64,000 nt of DNA from Todiramphus chloris collaris (Eukaryota; Chordata; Aves; Coraciiformes; Alcedinidae), in NCBI GenBank assembly GCA_025345505.1, contig JANVCC010000011.1, positions 7,442,767 to 7,506,766 on the forward strand. The letters are read 5' to 3'. A program made the translations under genes and the position numbers. Position 1 is the stretch's first letter. The number at the start of each line of letters is the position of its first letter. Under the pieces are notes generated by a model. It was not told the origin of the DNA and searched no databases. It saw only the letters and a list, made by a program, of their open reading frames with translations. Below, in pieces: positions 1 to 13,487 of this stretch.

Positions 1-530
1 TTTAAAAAAATACCTCTAGGATGTGTGATGAGTAATCCAACTTTTCTTCAGTCATTATATTTGTCTTCCCTAAGAAGGACACAGCATCATTATACCTTTC
101 ACACTCTTTTCATAAGATTGCCTGTTTCTTCAGTCAAAACACTTCAGCCCCTGCAATCTTAATTTTACTCCTAAATTGTCCTTAATTCACATTAAAAAAG
201 GCAATATATTCAGTATATTTTGTTTTGGGAACGTGCCAGTCCTTACTAATTCTGTTTCTTACCCCACAATGAGAAGACCCTTTGGATCAAGAATTTGTGC
301 ACCAGTTTTCTGAATTACAACTAAGAAAAATGGTAGGGTTCTCATTTATGTTACTGAATAAGGTATTGTGTAAAAAAATGTCCCTCTGCTCCTCTTACAC
401 ACCAAGCCAGTCACCTCATTGTAGACGGCTATCAGGTTGTTCTGCTTAATATTATACTCTGCTTTCCTTACTATAGTTCCTTTTCACCCTGGGCACTGCT
501 GATATCTATTGTGATGGAAAACATAGTAAT

Positions 531-628
531 CCTGGGCAACTGGTTCTAGGTGGCCCTGCTTGAGAAGGGAGTTGGACCAGATGGCCTCCAGAGGTCCCTT
601 CCAACTGCAGATATTGTGTGATTCCATA
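531..628 (+). repeat. CR1 LINE 3'-end fragment
   Basis: About 100 bp of the CR1 3' tail: the GGTTCTAGGTGGCCCTGCTTGAG phrase and the GGAGTTGGACCAGATGGCCT-like phrase lead into GAGGTCCCTTCCAAC, ending GTGATTCCATAAT, a decayed form of the ATTCTGTG tail repeat. It is heavily 5'-truncated and noncoding. Confidence 0.85.
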
Positions 629-2179
629 ATCTAATATTTTTCAAATAACTTATCACACTCTTTGATTATTTTTTAGAGTCCTGTTCCCTTTTCAGATGAA
701 CAGTTAACTCTCTCTCTCTGTTGACACAAACTGCAGCTGTTTAATTTGACATCTTTCCTTTTTCCTGAATGAAAGTCATGCAAACAATCATTCCAGGTTT
801 CCTAATCGCCTGCTTTCTTAATTTTCCACAGTAACTTCATAAAGAAAGGCTTACATTATTCTAGGCTAAGTAAGCAGCAGATTTCATCCTCAGTTCACTT
901 TCTTTCTCATTCACTTGTGCTTTCTTGGAGCTTCCGTTAACAGAAGAATGTCAAACTGGCACTGTCTTTGAGGAAACCCTACATTTGTGTTTGTACCTTC
1001 CATTCCCCATGTAAACACAAGTATACTTTAGAGAATATTTTCTCTAGCACTTTTTTGCCTCTGTGGAAGGAATACAACAAGAAATTTTATTTCCTTGCAT
1101 CTTGGGTACAGAAACTTTTAATACTTGATTTTTTAGCTTTTTGTTTTCAACAAAACATCAAACTTTCCTCATTACTTGCACTCAGGAGGAACCACATTGC
1201 CCATGAGGAAAGCCTGACTGTAATTTTCATGCACATAACTGTTGCTGTCTTAGTGACAGCTGCAGGGTGGTACCAATCTGCTCATGATCTTCTGACTTCT
1301 TTTCTGCCTCATTGAGATCAGGTTTTGACACTCCACACACTCTAGAATAAGCTGTGGAGCATCACTATATGAATTCTCCTGCACATATTGTGCTCTTTCC
1401 TGTTGTCCTTCCCATTTTTCCACATCCTGAATAGCAGAAAGCATTTTAATACTGTCCTGGGAAGGAAGAAAAAAGACAACAGTTCAGTAGTTAACACAAT
1501 AACATTCTCCTGGGTTTTTTTAACTGCTTTTTCTTCTGTTTTGTTTTTTCTCCATGGTGAAATTGATCTTAGCCTTAAAGGTTTGAATTTTCCTCTGTGA
1601 TCCCACTAGTCCTTGTCCTGCTTCTCTTTTTCTCCACAGGGATTTCTGTTCCCACCTTTTTTTGTTTCATTCAAACTGGTTACAACTAATTTCCACCTAA
1701 CTTCCAGTTTCTGTATGCCAGCAGAGACACAAAGTACCCCTCAATTTCTCCACTGTACCCACCTGCCCTTCTCCACAAGACTCATCCTCCCTTACATGTT
1801 TTCTTTACCAAATCCTTCCCATAACTGAAGCAGACATACCATGTCTTCTCATTCAGAACTGGAACCAGAAGTTGACACCATTCAGGGCCATCAGATATGG
1901 ATAGAAACCTTCTCCAGTGTTATTAATCTACAAACACAGATTGGTGAACAGATGATGAGCAAGCAGATGTCCATTTTATTAGATGCTTATCACTGTGTGA
2001 GAGTGCTTTGCCTTTCCTGAACCAAATCAATTCTGCCTGTTACTGGGATTGAAAGAACTGTCAGGTACAAAGTTTTCTCGTACGATATTGCTAGTATCCT
2101 AAAACCATTTGATTTTAGACTATGGAATGGAAAAAAAAAGGACAGATCGCAAAATTTTCCCCTCCCATTTACTTCAAAT
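629..2179. other. Intergenic, no gene recognised
   Basis: AT-rich sequence with several short open frames on both strands that resemble nothing I know and have no splice or promoter context. No repeat was recognised. Confidence 0.6.
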
Positions 2180-2625
2180 ATCATGGAATCATGAAATCAT
2201 AGAATACCAGGTTGGAAGAAACCTCAAGGATCATCTAGTCCAACCTTTTAAGGTTATATATATATATATTTATAAATATAGTTAAAATGGGATGGCCCAG
2301 CACCATCAGGCTGAGTCTTAAAACTGTCCAGTGTAGAGGAATTCACCACTTCTCTTGGGAGATTATTCCAACGTCTAATTTTTCTCAAGGTGAAAAATTT
2401 TCTTCTGGATTCCAATTGGAATCTCCCCAGGAGTAACTTGCACCCATTACCCCTTGTCCTTTCCATGTGACTCCTTGTAAAAAGGGAGTCTCCACCTTCT
2501 TGGTAGACACCTTTTATGTACTGGTACATGGTAATAAAGTCTCCCCTAAGGCTTCTCTTCTCAAGACAGAACAAACCCAGTCTTCTCAGCCTTTCTTCAT
2601 ATGGCAGATCACCTCTAATTGTTAA
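2180..2625 (-). repeat. CR1 LINE 3' fragment, split by a TA microsatellite
   Basis: On the minus strand this encodes the familiar CR1 C-terminal phrases [13 protein letters not shown] and RTRGNGCKL, and ends in ATAGAATACC and ATGATTCC-type tail repeats at 2180-2205. A (TA)n run at about 2254-2280 interrupts the element. It is a 5'-truncated relic. The 144-codon frame over it is retrotransposon-derived, not a host gene. Confidence 0.9.
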
Positions 2626-4208
2626 TTCAGATATCCTGAAGTCCTGTTTAGGCTTTTTTACCAGGTATTTTGCTATATGTGTTTGCACATGTATGCATAC
2701 ACAAGAAAAGTTCTTTTGTAATTAGTGGACTCCATGCCAAGTCCATCCCATCTGCTTCCTAACCTCAATATAAGGACTGTGACTTTATAAATGAATTTGG
2801 TTCCTGAAGTGTACGGATATCTCAGATATCTTAGGTTGTCTTAAATAGCAACAGATGCCTATTTTTAGACAGCTAAACATGCCCAAAGGACACCAGACCT
2901 GGATATATGCTACTGAATAATTAAGGAAGTAGCAAATTCAATAATATCTGCAAACTTGGTAAGGTCTGCAAATTCACGTCTGCCTTAGAATGATAGGTAT
3001 TATTGCCCTTCAATTAAATTATATTTTACCATAAAATTAGTCTCTTTCTCTCCTGAGCTTGTATGTTGCAGGGTATTGTACTTACGTATCACGATCATTC
3101 CTAGTTCCTTGTTCCTAATTAACATTAATTAGTCATAAGAAAATACTTTCTTTCCAAATTTTGGAAACTTCTGTTGACTGCTTCTTCCATGCTCTGCCTT
3201 CACAGTTTTTGATTAACCTGTTCCACTAAGAAAAAACCTTGTTAGTTAGCACCTCAGGAACAAAAATGCTCACCCACAGCCACATAGCTGTCAGCTTCAG
3301 AGTCTATGTCCCGTGTCCAGAAATCAGACTTCATGAGTTTTGCCCATCTACAAAGTCTGACTCAGTGGTAGATTTTGATTAATTTTGGGGACTATTTTCC
3401 AACATCAGGTATTACAGCATAAACAGTTATGGAACAATGAAGAACAGGGTTCAACTGCCCAGTAACTTATATTTGAAGAACAATTGACGTGGTTTCCTTT
3501 TCTAGATATTTGATCAATTCCCTCCATTTTGTTATTGATTATTATTTTCTATCATGTGTCCATTACACACCTTTAGAATTGTTTAAATACATTACATTTT
3601 AAGTATGCACTCACAAAATCACAATCTGGGATCTTCAAGTACAATGACACCTCAGTCAGATACTTCAGCTGGATTAATTCTATTGCAGATTTTCTGTCTC
3701 TGTAAAGCATACTGTAGTCATGTAGTACAGTATTGCCATTGGACATAAATTTTTACTGTTTATAAGGTCTCAGAACCCAGGCTTGGTCTGTCTGAACTTT
3801 TTCTGACCTGCCTGCAATTTTTTGTGACTTGATTTATCTGTGACAGGAATTTCTGTTGACATTTAAAAAAAAACAAACACTTGTTTATCTTGTGTGGCAC
3901 AACTATAGTTTTATATACATAGCAGTAGAAACAGGTTGTTCTAGGAAGTATGAGGTATTTATAACTCTAATGCAATGATGCATTGCAGAGAAATTCTGAC
4001 AGGGGAGTGCAGGCAGGGATGGGGACAGACTGTCACTGTAAACCCCACCCTACAAAAAACTCAGTAACAGTCAGTTAAAAAAAATGCAGATTTGGATCTG
4101 GAGAAAACTGGTTCTAGAGGTAATGAAGAGAACAAAGAAATAATATGTAAAAGGCACCATATCTAGTGCATTTGGGTGTAACCTGTGCTGCCGACCAATG
4201 AAAACTGA

Positions 4209-4241
4209 GGGGGGGGGGGAGGGGGAAAAAAAAAAAAAAAA
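4209..4241. repeat. G-run followed by A-run
   Basis: G11, A, G5, A16 in direct succession on the plus strand. It is prone to replication slippage and to assembly error, and the exact lengths should be treated as approximate. Confidence 0.9.
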
Positions 4242-5256
4242 CAGATGATTGCTTTCTTTTTAGTTGTAAATAAGATTTTGAACATGACCATACAAAAAGG
4301 ACATGAGCATCTATTAGAATGACAACTGGGACCCTGATCAACTTCACAATCAGTGGAGGATTTATCAGGAGGCTTAGAATGGAAGAAAAGTGTATCATTT
4401 CAATAGGAATGAGATAACATGCTCCAGCAGCCTTCATTTTGTCTGTTGTTCAGTTATTAGCATTATTTAATCTAGATTGCTTTTTGCTACAAGTCTTAGT
4501 ATAAAATACATCTCAGTATGAATTCCTATGAACATATTTTCCTGTTACACTGTATTCTGTGCCATTGTCTGTTTATACTGAATTTTCTTGTGTGAGTACA
4601 GTAGGACACATATATTATCATGAAATAATGTCAAAAATAGGATATTTATTGCTTGCATTTATTTTGGAACACCGAGGAAGAAGCATTTCTGATTGATACT
4701 CTCAATATTCTACACATCCAATTCTGGGTTGCTTTTTGCAGTAATTTCTCCTCATTATTTGTAGATATGAAATGCTGTAGTTTATTGTGCTGGCAAGATT
4801 CAAAGGAGTTTCCTGTCACTTTTTCTTCCCAAGGGAAACTGCAATCCATAACAATTTTCCACTGCTGAATTTTCATAAAAGCACTTGTCTAGAAAGTTTT
4901 TATATAATAGTCTATTATAGTAGATTTTGTAGCTTTATTGCCAGAGAAAGAAAAACAATAATGTTATTCAAAGACCACAACTGCACACTTGTTCTATCTT
5001 CCCTCAAAAAAGCAGTGTTATTTATTCCCTTTTAAAACAATTAAGGAATCACTCAATACTCGAAGTACAAATTCATCTTTTAATAGATGTATATATCTCT
5101 AACTCAGAAATACTTTGTAGTAATCCACAGCAGGGATATATGTCCTTGGCAATTATTTTCTTTCTTGAGATACATTCACTTTGGGAGTTTTTCATTAAAC
5201 TTTCTGTGATGGGATTTTTACTGCTGTACACAATGTGTAATCATGAACTGAGCCAG

Positions 5257-5287
<31 letters not shown>

Positions 5288-5313
5288 CAAAACAAAACAA
5301 AACAAAACAAAAC
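5257..5313. repeat. (AAAAC)n microsatellite
   Basis: Eleven consecutive AAAAC units without interruption, preceded by a run of A. It gives a lysine/asparagine/threonine-rich spurious reading frame. Confidence 0.97.
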
Positions 5314-6140
5314 TTTAGGTCAATTTTACAAGCAGTTGTATGTATGTCTGTGAAACTAAAAATTATATATATTTTTATTTCTCCATGTATTTAGTATAAA
5401 TTACTATACTGTGGAATTTCAATTCCAGATAGAATTCTTTCCAGAAACCCTCTTCTCATAAAATATTCTTCCTGTTTGTTTCAGATGTAATTTGAGACAT
5501 TCCTAATTATTATGACCAGCTTCTGGGATTAGTGTCTAAATGTTTCAGTCCCTTGACTGGAGCATACAGATAAGAATGCAGAATTTAATTCAGATACAGG
5601 ATATTTCACTTTTACTCACTTTTATAGGACAAATTACCATCTTTCATCTTCCTAGGGTTGAACAACCAAAGACAATAGTCCTCTGCATTTTCTCTTTAAG
5701 CACTGTTATGTGGTGCAGGTAGCAAAATTCCACTTCATGTGGATAGTGAGAAGCATAGACACAACTGTACAGCTGTTTCAGATGGTTTTAGCAAACATAA
5801 AAGGCATGATGAACATTTCTTTGGCAATTGTCCTGTTCATCACATGACTGAGGAGTCCACTGTCGCCTGAGCCTCTATCATCTAACATTTTGAGGAAAGT
5901 CATAAAGAAAAGAAAGTTGTTTTTTTTTTTTTTTTCAAAGATGATGGTTATGAGCTTAATTAAGGTAAACTTGGATATCAGCTGGGCTTTGGTTTACATT
6001 ATGCTTAAAAGAGGCAGAAGTCAGTGTTAAGTAGATTAAGTACAAGATTAAGACTCCTACCTTTAGGTTACATTAGTATTAGCAAAAAATTTGTCATAGC
6101 AGGAGTAGATCAGAGGTATGAAACAAGTCATCCTCATCTC

Positions 6141-6925
6141 AAGCCAAACTCAGGAAGTTCAACAAGACTAAGTGCAAGGTCCTGCTCCTGGGGAAAGGCA
6201 ATCCCAAGCACAAATACAGGCTTGGGGATGAGGCGACAGAGAGCAGCCCTGCAGAAAAGGACTTGGGGGTGCTGGCTGATGAAGCACTTAACATGAGCCA
6301 GCGATGTGCATTTGCAGCCCAGGCCAGGTGTATCCTGGGCTGCATCAAAAGATGTGTGGCCGGCAGGTCAAGGGAGGTGATTCTGTCCCTCTGCTCTTGT
6401 GATTCCCCACCTAGAGTACTGCATCCTGATCTGGATTCCCCCAACACAAGAAGGTTGTGGATCTGTTGTAGTAGGTCCAGAGGAGGGCCATAAAGATGAT
6501 CAGAGGGCTGGAGCACTTTTCCTATGAGGACAGGCTGAGGGAGTTGAGTCTGTTCAGCCTGGAGAGGGCTCCAAGGAGATGTTATAGTGGCCTTCCAGTA
6601 CCTGAAAGGGTCCTACAAGGAAGCCAGAGATGGATTTTTTATAGGGGTGATAGAACAAGGGGCAATGGTTTTAAACTAGGGCAGGATAGACTTTGATTAC
6701 ATATTAGGAAGAAGTTCTTTACTACAAGGGTGGTGAGACACTGAAATAGCTTGCATAGAGAATTTGTGGACACCTCACTCCTGGAATTGTTTAAGACCAG
6801 GCTAGACAAGGCTTTGAGCAACCTGGTCTAGTGGGAGGTGTCCCTGTCTACGGCAGGGGGTTGAAACTAGGTGATCTTTAAGGTCCCTTCCAAACCAAGC
6901 CATTCTCTGATTCTATGATTCTATG
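6141..6925 (+). repeat. CR1 LINE, 5'-truncated copy
   Basis: About 785 bp. It contains the CR1 3'-ORF region ([42 protein letters not shown] and [24 protein letters not shown] in shifting frames), the GGGGCAATGGTTTTAAACT phrase and GAGGTGTCCCT...AGGTCCCTTCCAA, and ends in three ATTCTNTG repeats (6902-6925). Several frameshifts show it is dead. The antisense frame over it is a shadow. Confidence 0.95.
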
Positions 6926-6937
6926 TACAAGAGAGAC

Positions 6938-7062
6938 CCAGAAGATGACCTAGGAAACTACAGACCTAGTCCAAATGCCTGACCAGTTCAGGGCTGACCA
7001 AAAGTTAAAGCATGTTATTCAGAGCACTGTACAAATCCCTATTAAACACTGACAGGCTTGAG
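6938..7062 (-). repeat. CR1-derived fragments, mixed orientation
   Basis: 6938-6966 read on the plus strand gives EDDLGNYRP, like the DPGNYRP motif at the start of the CR1 reverse transcriptase. 6966-7062 reads as minus-strand CR1 (CTAGTCCAAATGCCTGACC ... AACACTGACAGGCTTGAGG). Pieces of opposite orientation therefore abut each other and the complete 3' end of the preceding copy. Confidence 0.6.
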
Positions 7063-10000
7063 GTATTGCTTGTTTGGATCAAGACTTTCTCTGGAGTTTT
7101 TTCTCTTTAACTTTGTGGGTTAAAGGTCCCCATACATACTGCATGGGGTTTGATGGTCTGTGAATGTCTATTCACTGGCTCTGTCCCTCATGTATGCATT
7201 CAAGGTTAATCTACAAACACAAAGTGATAGTCAATCTGCAAGACATTAAAAAATGGTATGGTCAACTGATAGTTGTTCTGCTTATATGAGACCATGTCTT
7301 AAGTCTGATGAAATTAATTGGAATATCTGTAGAGAGATTTTGAGGATAAACTTTCTATCATTGCTACTTAACATCATTCTCTTACATAGCCCTGTGTACG
7401 TACATTGAAGAGCTTTGAATCTAGTAAATGAGATCAAGTATATCACTTTTGAAAAGCGGCAGACCAGCCAGGAAGAGACAAAATCATTGTTGGTTATGGA
7501 AGATTTCTTGATATCTTTCATCACAGAGTCACAGTTCTTTTGGCACAGTACAAATTTTTTTTTTTTTTTCAATCTGTCAATAATGCTTTAAATAGAGAAG
7601 AAAAAGAGTTGAGACAATCATTATCATTGAATCACTGTAGTTTTACAACTCCAGCAACGATAGTTTGCTTCATCATTTCTTTAACTAAAAGAGAAGTATT
7701 TGTGAAAGAATGTGCTCCTAGCTGGCTTTGTGGCTCTGCATTTTCCATTTATGAAATGAAAGGGAGAAATACTTAAAAGCAAATTTTGTTTATAGGAACA
7801 AAGCATTCTAGCTGAAAGCATTACGTATCCACATCTTGTAACTTTTCCCTGAAGACCTCTACAGTAACTTCTTGATCAATAATGAGCATTACTTTGCAAA
7901 TTTGCATCACTGTTAGACCTTTTCCCATATGGAGGTGACTCCATTCTCACCTATGAGGAATCAAGTCTATTGAGACTTCTATCTCAAATTCTCATAATCT
8001 TTTGTAAAGTCTGATGAGTCATAAACAGATGTCCTCTGTCTTTTGAACAGCCATCTGTTGTAACTGACTAGAAGATGTTTGGCTATTTCTGTCAAAGTGT
8101 ATAAACTTACTTTCTGAAAAACCTGTTCCTTAGACAGCATGTGTTAAAGAGCAGACCTGGAAAGACAGCAGCTGTTTTTTCAGTCTAGCAATTAATTTGG
8201 TTTTTTCAGCCCTTTCAGAATGGAAACTGGTTGCCATTCTCATTCATTTGGAAAGTTTTAAAAACTGCCCATTCTGTATAATCAGGATTTCTTTACTGCC
8301 ATCTTCTGCTTCATGGTTCACTAGTGTTGAAACAGATGGAATCATAACAGCTCTCCAAGTCATTTCTTAAGCTGGTACAATGTCACTGCTGAATGTTTCT
8401 AAGTGTTTGATGCATTTTTTTCATCCAGGGGTCATGCTTTTCTAGTCGTGGTAGCTCATACTCTAGCCTGTGAAATGAGTTTCATGAGTAGGTAGGCACT
8501 TATGTGAATAGGTCTATCTACATTATTTCAACCATTAAAACAAGACCTTATAAGAGTCCAGCTTGCAGAGACAGCAACAAAATTTTAGTATGTACCTGAG
8601 ATATTGACATCTTGGAGCATTATTTATCTCATATTGTTCTGTATGAAGCTTCTTATCATGATGATGTTCTTACTTCACCCAGTCTTGGAGTTATCAGGAT
8701 TAAGTTGCACCCATGCATGTTACTGTTTTTCCGTCTACATAGTGAATGTGATTTCTGTAGTCTCTACTATTCTATCATTCTGTGGTTGAACACCATAAAT
8801 TACATGGTATACAGGGAAAGACAAATTACAGTGGTGTTTTAATTGTCAGTAAGATCACTTGTCATAAGAATTGCCAGTCCCTTCAGAAAATTAGTGATGA
8901 AAGGAATCACTGCTGCTTAAAACCCTATCCTCACCTTTCTAATAGCAGATACTCTGCACACAATAGATCCTCTGTTCTTTCAGTCATTCACAGAAGTGTT
9001 GCCCTGTGGTCCAGTGACTTTGCAGAGCTACCTATTTCATTTGCTGACCCGAGGAAGTTACAGGTTATCACTTCCAAAGAGCATAGCTTCACACCATTCC
9101 CTTGTACCAAGAGCTTACTCATCACTGCTCAGCAAGAAATTGACTCTCTACATCAGGAGAATATTTCAGGGAGCTTGAAACTCATTTTCTTTTTAAATTG
9201 CAGCCCAGTGTGTAATTCTGCATATATATACATATATATATATATAAATGGCCAAAACTAAAAGATTTCTAACATGATATCCTAATGTGTATTCTGCAAT
9301 TTTCTACATATGCTTATGTATCTGTCAGTCCATCTACCAATCTGTTCATCCGTCCATCCCTCAATCCATCCACCAGTGATGATGGAAGCAAATACATACA
9401 ACTTGGAAAGAGAAAGTTATGTTGTTCCCATGTTTACAGAATATTCATTTGAATATGATTCTGAGTTCAGAACAGCTCAGGATTTTTCAAGTTGTATTAC
9501 AAAAAGAGGTTAAGAGTTGCATTTTCTATCCAATATTCATACCCATATAGTCATACATTTTTTATGTAGGGAAGGCTTTGTAATATGTTTGAAATAACAA
9601 CAGTAAATGTAAAATTGAAGATATGAACATGTGAAGCAGAGATATGACCTGACAATATAAAATGAAGAAAAGAAAGGGAAGGCAGAGAAGAAAAAAGGAG
9701 TTGGGAAAGAATAAATCATGAAGAATGGGAAATGAAATTTTTGTAGTATTTCCTCCTCCTATTCATACTCCTATGCTAGCAAAGTGAAACACTTATTCCA
9801 GGACAAAGACCAATTTACTTTTCCATTGACAAAACATAGTCATGGAATTTCTCTTTAAGTAAATTAAGATTTTTTTTTCAAAGGAAAGAACAGCAAAGAA
9901 GAAAGATAAACCTCTGCAAGAGATCATAATTACCTATTTAATTTTGTAAGCCCTTTCATGAACCCTCCTTCATATACAAGTGGCTAATGCCTAGAAATGG

Positions 10001-13000
10001 AAAAGGTCACTAGAAAGGGAACCAAAATACCAACTATAACTTGTTCATGGAAGCTAATGAGAAGAATTGTTTCTGACTTGATAGACTTAGGACAAGGAAG
10101 AGAATAAAAAAAGTATTATAAATATGGCATTGACAGAACTGTATATCCTTTGAAAGCAAACTAAGCCAGTCCAGCAGAAAGAACATTGCTGAAGTAGTGA
10201 CCAGAAGCAAGGAAAAGTAGAAATGCTCTTTTGTGTCTTTACAGAACAAATGATTAAGGCTTGCCTTAATTAATATAGGGCAGAAGAGAATTTATTCCAA
10301 AAAATCAGATCCTTCCTTTTGTCCAGAGACATAAGAAAGGGTAAAACAATGTACTTATACTATGAGCCACAGAAAGTTGCTATTGGGCCTAAGGTACTTT
10401 TTTGCAAGCCTCAGCAAACATAGGGTGAGGATCTAAAATCCTGACAGCTGCTTGGATTTACTGTGGATGCTGTGATAGCCTTCAGCTGTCCAAATCTAGT
10501 ACTACTGAAGTGCAATATCATTATTAACTAATTACATTCTCATAATTGACCTGTGTCATACATAAGCAGACATGAGACCTTTTGTCGGAGGAAAACCAGA
10601 CTGCAGGGGAATAATTATCAGTCATAAGTTTAGACTTCAGGGCTTTGCAGCCCTACGTTTTTGCTCATTTACTGTTGCTACTAAAGAGAGAAAACAAATA
10701 TTTCACCTTCAGATCTAACAGCTAAAGGCTTTTCACAGCCTCCTGGCACTTTCTTTTCTGTCTTGCAGCATGGTGTGATGACAGAGTCTGTCTCTGAAGC
10801 ACAAAATGTCAAGTTCAGTTGTAACTCTTGAGCCAAGTGGATTCAGAGTTTATTGGTGGTGATGACCAGCACATGTTAGCAAAATCATCTTGTTGTTCCT
10901 TCCTACAGAGTTTTCATTGGTATCAAGAGAACTGTTTAAAAGAACAAGAGAAAATAAAAAAAAAAAAAAAAAACAGAACCACTTTTTTTTTACCAGTTTC
11001 AGTGTTATCATGAGCATCCTGATAGAATTGAGACAGGGGACAAAGAGTCACTTTAGCATTTCCTATTGTATCTAAAGCTTTGAGAGGATTAATGTCTCTT
11101 AACAAGTATTCACTTCTTCCTCTCAAATGCTGTGTTGATAAGCTTTTTAGATTAGCAGATAATGTACAGGACTTCAAAGGCTTACACAGGCATTCCCAGT
11201 TGGCTTCCTGAATACAGCTGGGAGTCAAACTAATTGTCAGTCTGCAGTCAAGCAATTAGCCACAGGATGATGTAAAATGGAGACAGAGATCTAACATTAT
11301 ATATGCATCATTACTTGAATATGTGATTTGGCTTGTGTGAGTGAAATTGCTATCAGAGTATTCACACAGTGTTAATACACAAATAACTGAAATTCATTTG
11401 GGGGGCAGGGCTGAAGCCTCCATCTGCATTCTGTAGACAAACTGGCCATCTAAGCAGGGCAAAACCACTATTTTATAACAAGATATATTTGCACTGCAGA
11501 CTTTATAAAACATTACTAATGAAGGAGAACTAAGGGAGGTCGATCCTGATCTCTGTTGCACAGTAAAATGCAAAATAACTCTATTGACTTCAATTACATT
11601 TTTCTGATTTTCTTCCAAGATTAGAACCTAATTCATCTCCTTTATAATCACATCGTAGCTGACAGAAACAGTGCAAAAGAAATTTTTCTTGGGTAGTAAG
11701 ATAACAGGACTGCTTCTTTACTTTTTTCTTCCTCTGAGATCACAGGAGCTGCAACAAACATCCAAAGAGTAACATTCTTTTATAAATGTAAAAATGTAGT
11801 GGTGCTATTCAGTATGACAAATTAAATGATTTGAAAATATCATAAGACTGAAATAATTTTCATATTGTTACCAGCAACGTACATTCATCCTGATTTTTCT
11901 CTGGTCTTTAGGGACTTGCACTGCAGTCATCTGCAGTGAGAACAAGAATAGCACTCATTGCTTTGAGATTGGACAACAGAGCATTGGACTCATTACCGTG
12001 AATCATGCAGATTCAGCAAAACAGATCATCCCACAGGAAACAACATCTCAACTTGAGACCACCACAGAGGCTCAAAGGAAACTATATTTTGACCTCAGGT
12101 ATTTTGTAGGAAATAAGGAAATATCACTGCCATGGAAGCTGATTCTGTGGACTCCAACTGCTTTGGCTTTTCAGGAATGACATTTGTATTTTCCATACAA
12201 AGAGCTTTACATTTCACTGGTAGGTGGGGTGCTTCTTGTGTACAGTATGTGCCAGGACTCATACCTACAACTTTCCATGAAACAGCTTGGAGTCCAAGGA
12301 GTTAAGAGAAATTTTCCTCAAAAGGAAGGAGACATCATTGACATGTGTCCATTAAGTAAAAATGTTGCAAATCCAGGACAGGAAATTTGACAGTAGCTTA
12401 CTGTGGGCAGTAGGAGGACTGAGGCTCTGCTCAGTGAAGTGAACACCAGCTCAGGAGCAAGAACTCCCTCCTTTCTCATTGCTGAGTTACAAAGCATATT
12501 CTCCTCTTCCTGCTTCTCTTGCATCTCTTCAGTGGTTCAACCCTGATAAGAAGATGTGGTATGAGCCATATTCTGCCTTTCTAGAAATACATGGCTGAAT
12601 CTGTGTTTCTAAGCTCTGGGCTATGGTACAGAATACATTTGCTGCTGCTACTTTTCCCTCTTCTTCCCGTCCTAAGCTGAAACAAAGTACTCTTTTTGAC
12701 CTCTGTCTTAGACCTCTAGCTTTCTCAGTGTATGCTTCAAGTGTATATTCTTTCTCTCCGAAGAGCCTTTGAGATCTTAATACTATAAGTTTTCCACAAG
12801 TCCTTTTAACCATCTCTCTAAAAAGTGTCTATGGTAAATAGTAGGGAAAAGATTCATAGAGCTTTGACAGTTTAAGTGGGAAAGAAATAGTACAATAAAC
12901 ACAACGAAATATGGGTCAGTGAGATTGTGCACTACTGTATAGTGGCAAGTGTTGTTACGAGCACCATGAATTTAACTAGGTTTGTTAGGTGTAATTCCAC

Positions 13001-13487
13001 ATATAGTTTTGAATTTCTCTCAAGTGGCCACTGCCTTCAGATATTGAAGTGGTGTGAGCCTAAAGTAGATGTTCTTCTCACAAAGTCGCTTTGTACATTT
13101 CTGAATTAATTAATTAATTTTGTTTCAAAGCAGAAAGCCTACAGGGTTTACACAGGAAGAGACAAGTTGTTTTCTTTCCACCATGTATCATTAATATCCT
13201 CATTGCATTTTTCCATCCACTTTTCCCTCTTGAATTAAATTTCACTCATTTAACAAGGTTGCTAGGGATGATTGGGAAATCTGGTAAAGCATTGGCAAAA
13301 CCTTGCTGTCAAGTATAGTAAGCAGTTCCTTCAAACTTCAGAAAGTGCAATTACTTAGAAGAACTGAGCTGAAAATTAAAATTACCAAACAGAATTAATT
13401 CTGTTCTCACTCAAATGAGGACAGTCATCCCATTGTCAAAAAAGCCAAAATTGTTGAAGTGACATCAGGTATGAAGCCATAGACTGT
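7063..13487. other. Intergenic, no gene recognised
   Basis: AT-rich sequence. The minor features are T14-type and A18 runs (about 7557-7570 and 10956-10973), (TA)n near 9222-9246 and a degenerate (CCAT)n stretch near 9335-9375. Short open frames here lack similarity to anything I recognise. Confidence 0.6.

Larger units (their letters stand above)
2626..6140. other. Intergenic with simple repeats only
   Basis: No gene was recognised. It includes G11-A-G5-A16 at 4209-4241, an (AAAAC)n array at 5257-5313 and T16 at 5920-5935. The remainder is AT-rich unique-looking sequence. Confidence 0.6.

Noticed and set aside
3270..3340. CACCCACAGCCACATAGCTG stretch resembling antisense MIR
   Set aside because: The core phrase is absent and the match is too short to separate from chance.
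5140..5394. 84-codon frame with a KQNKT repeat
   Set aside because: Produced by the (AAAAC)n microsatellite.
8782..9261. 159-codon plus-strand frame
   Set aside because: No recognisable domain, no splice or promoter context, and it ends in a (TA)n run; consistent with chance.
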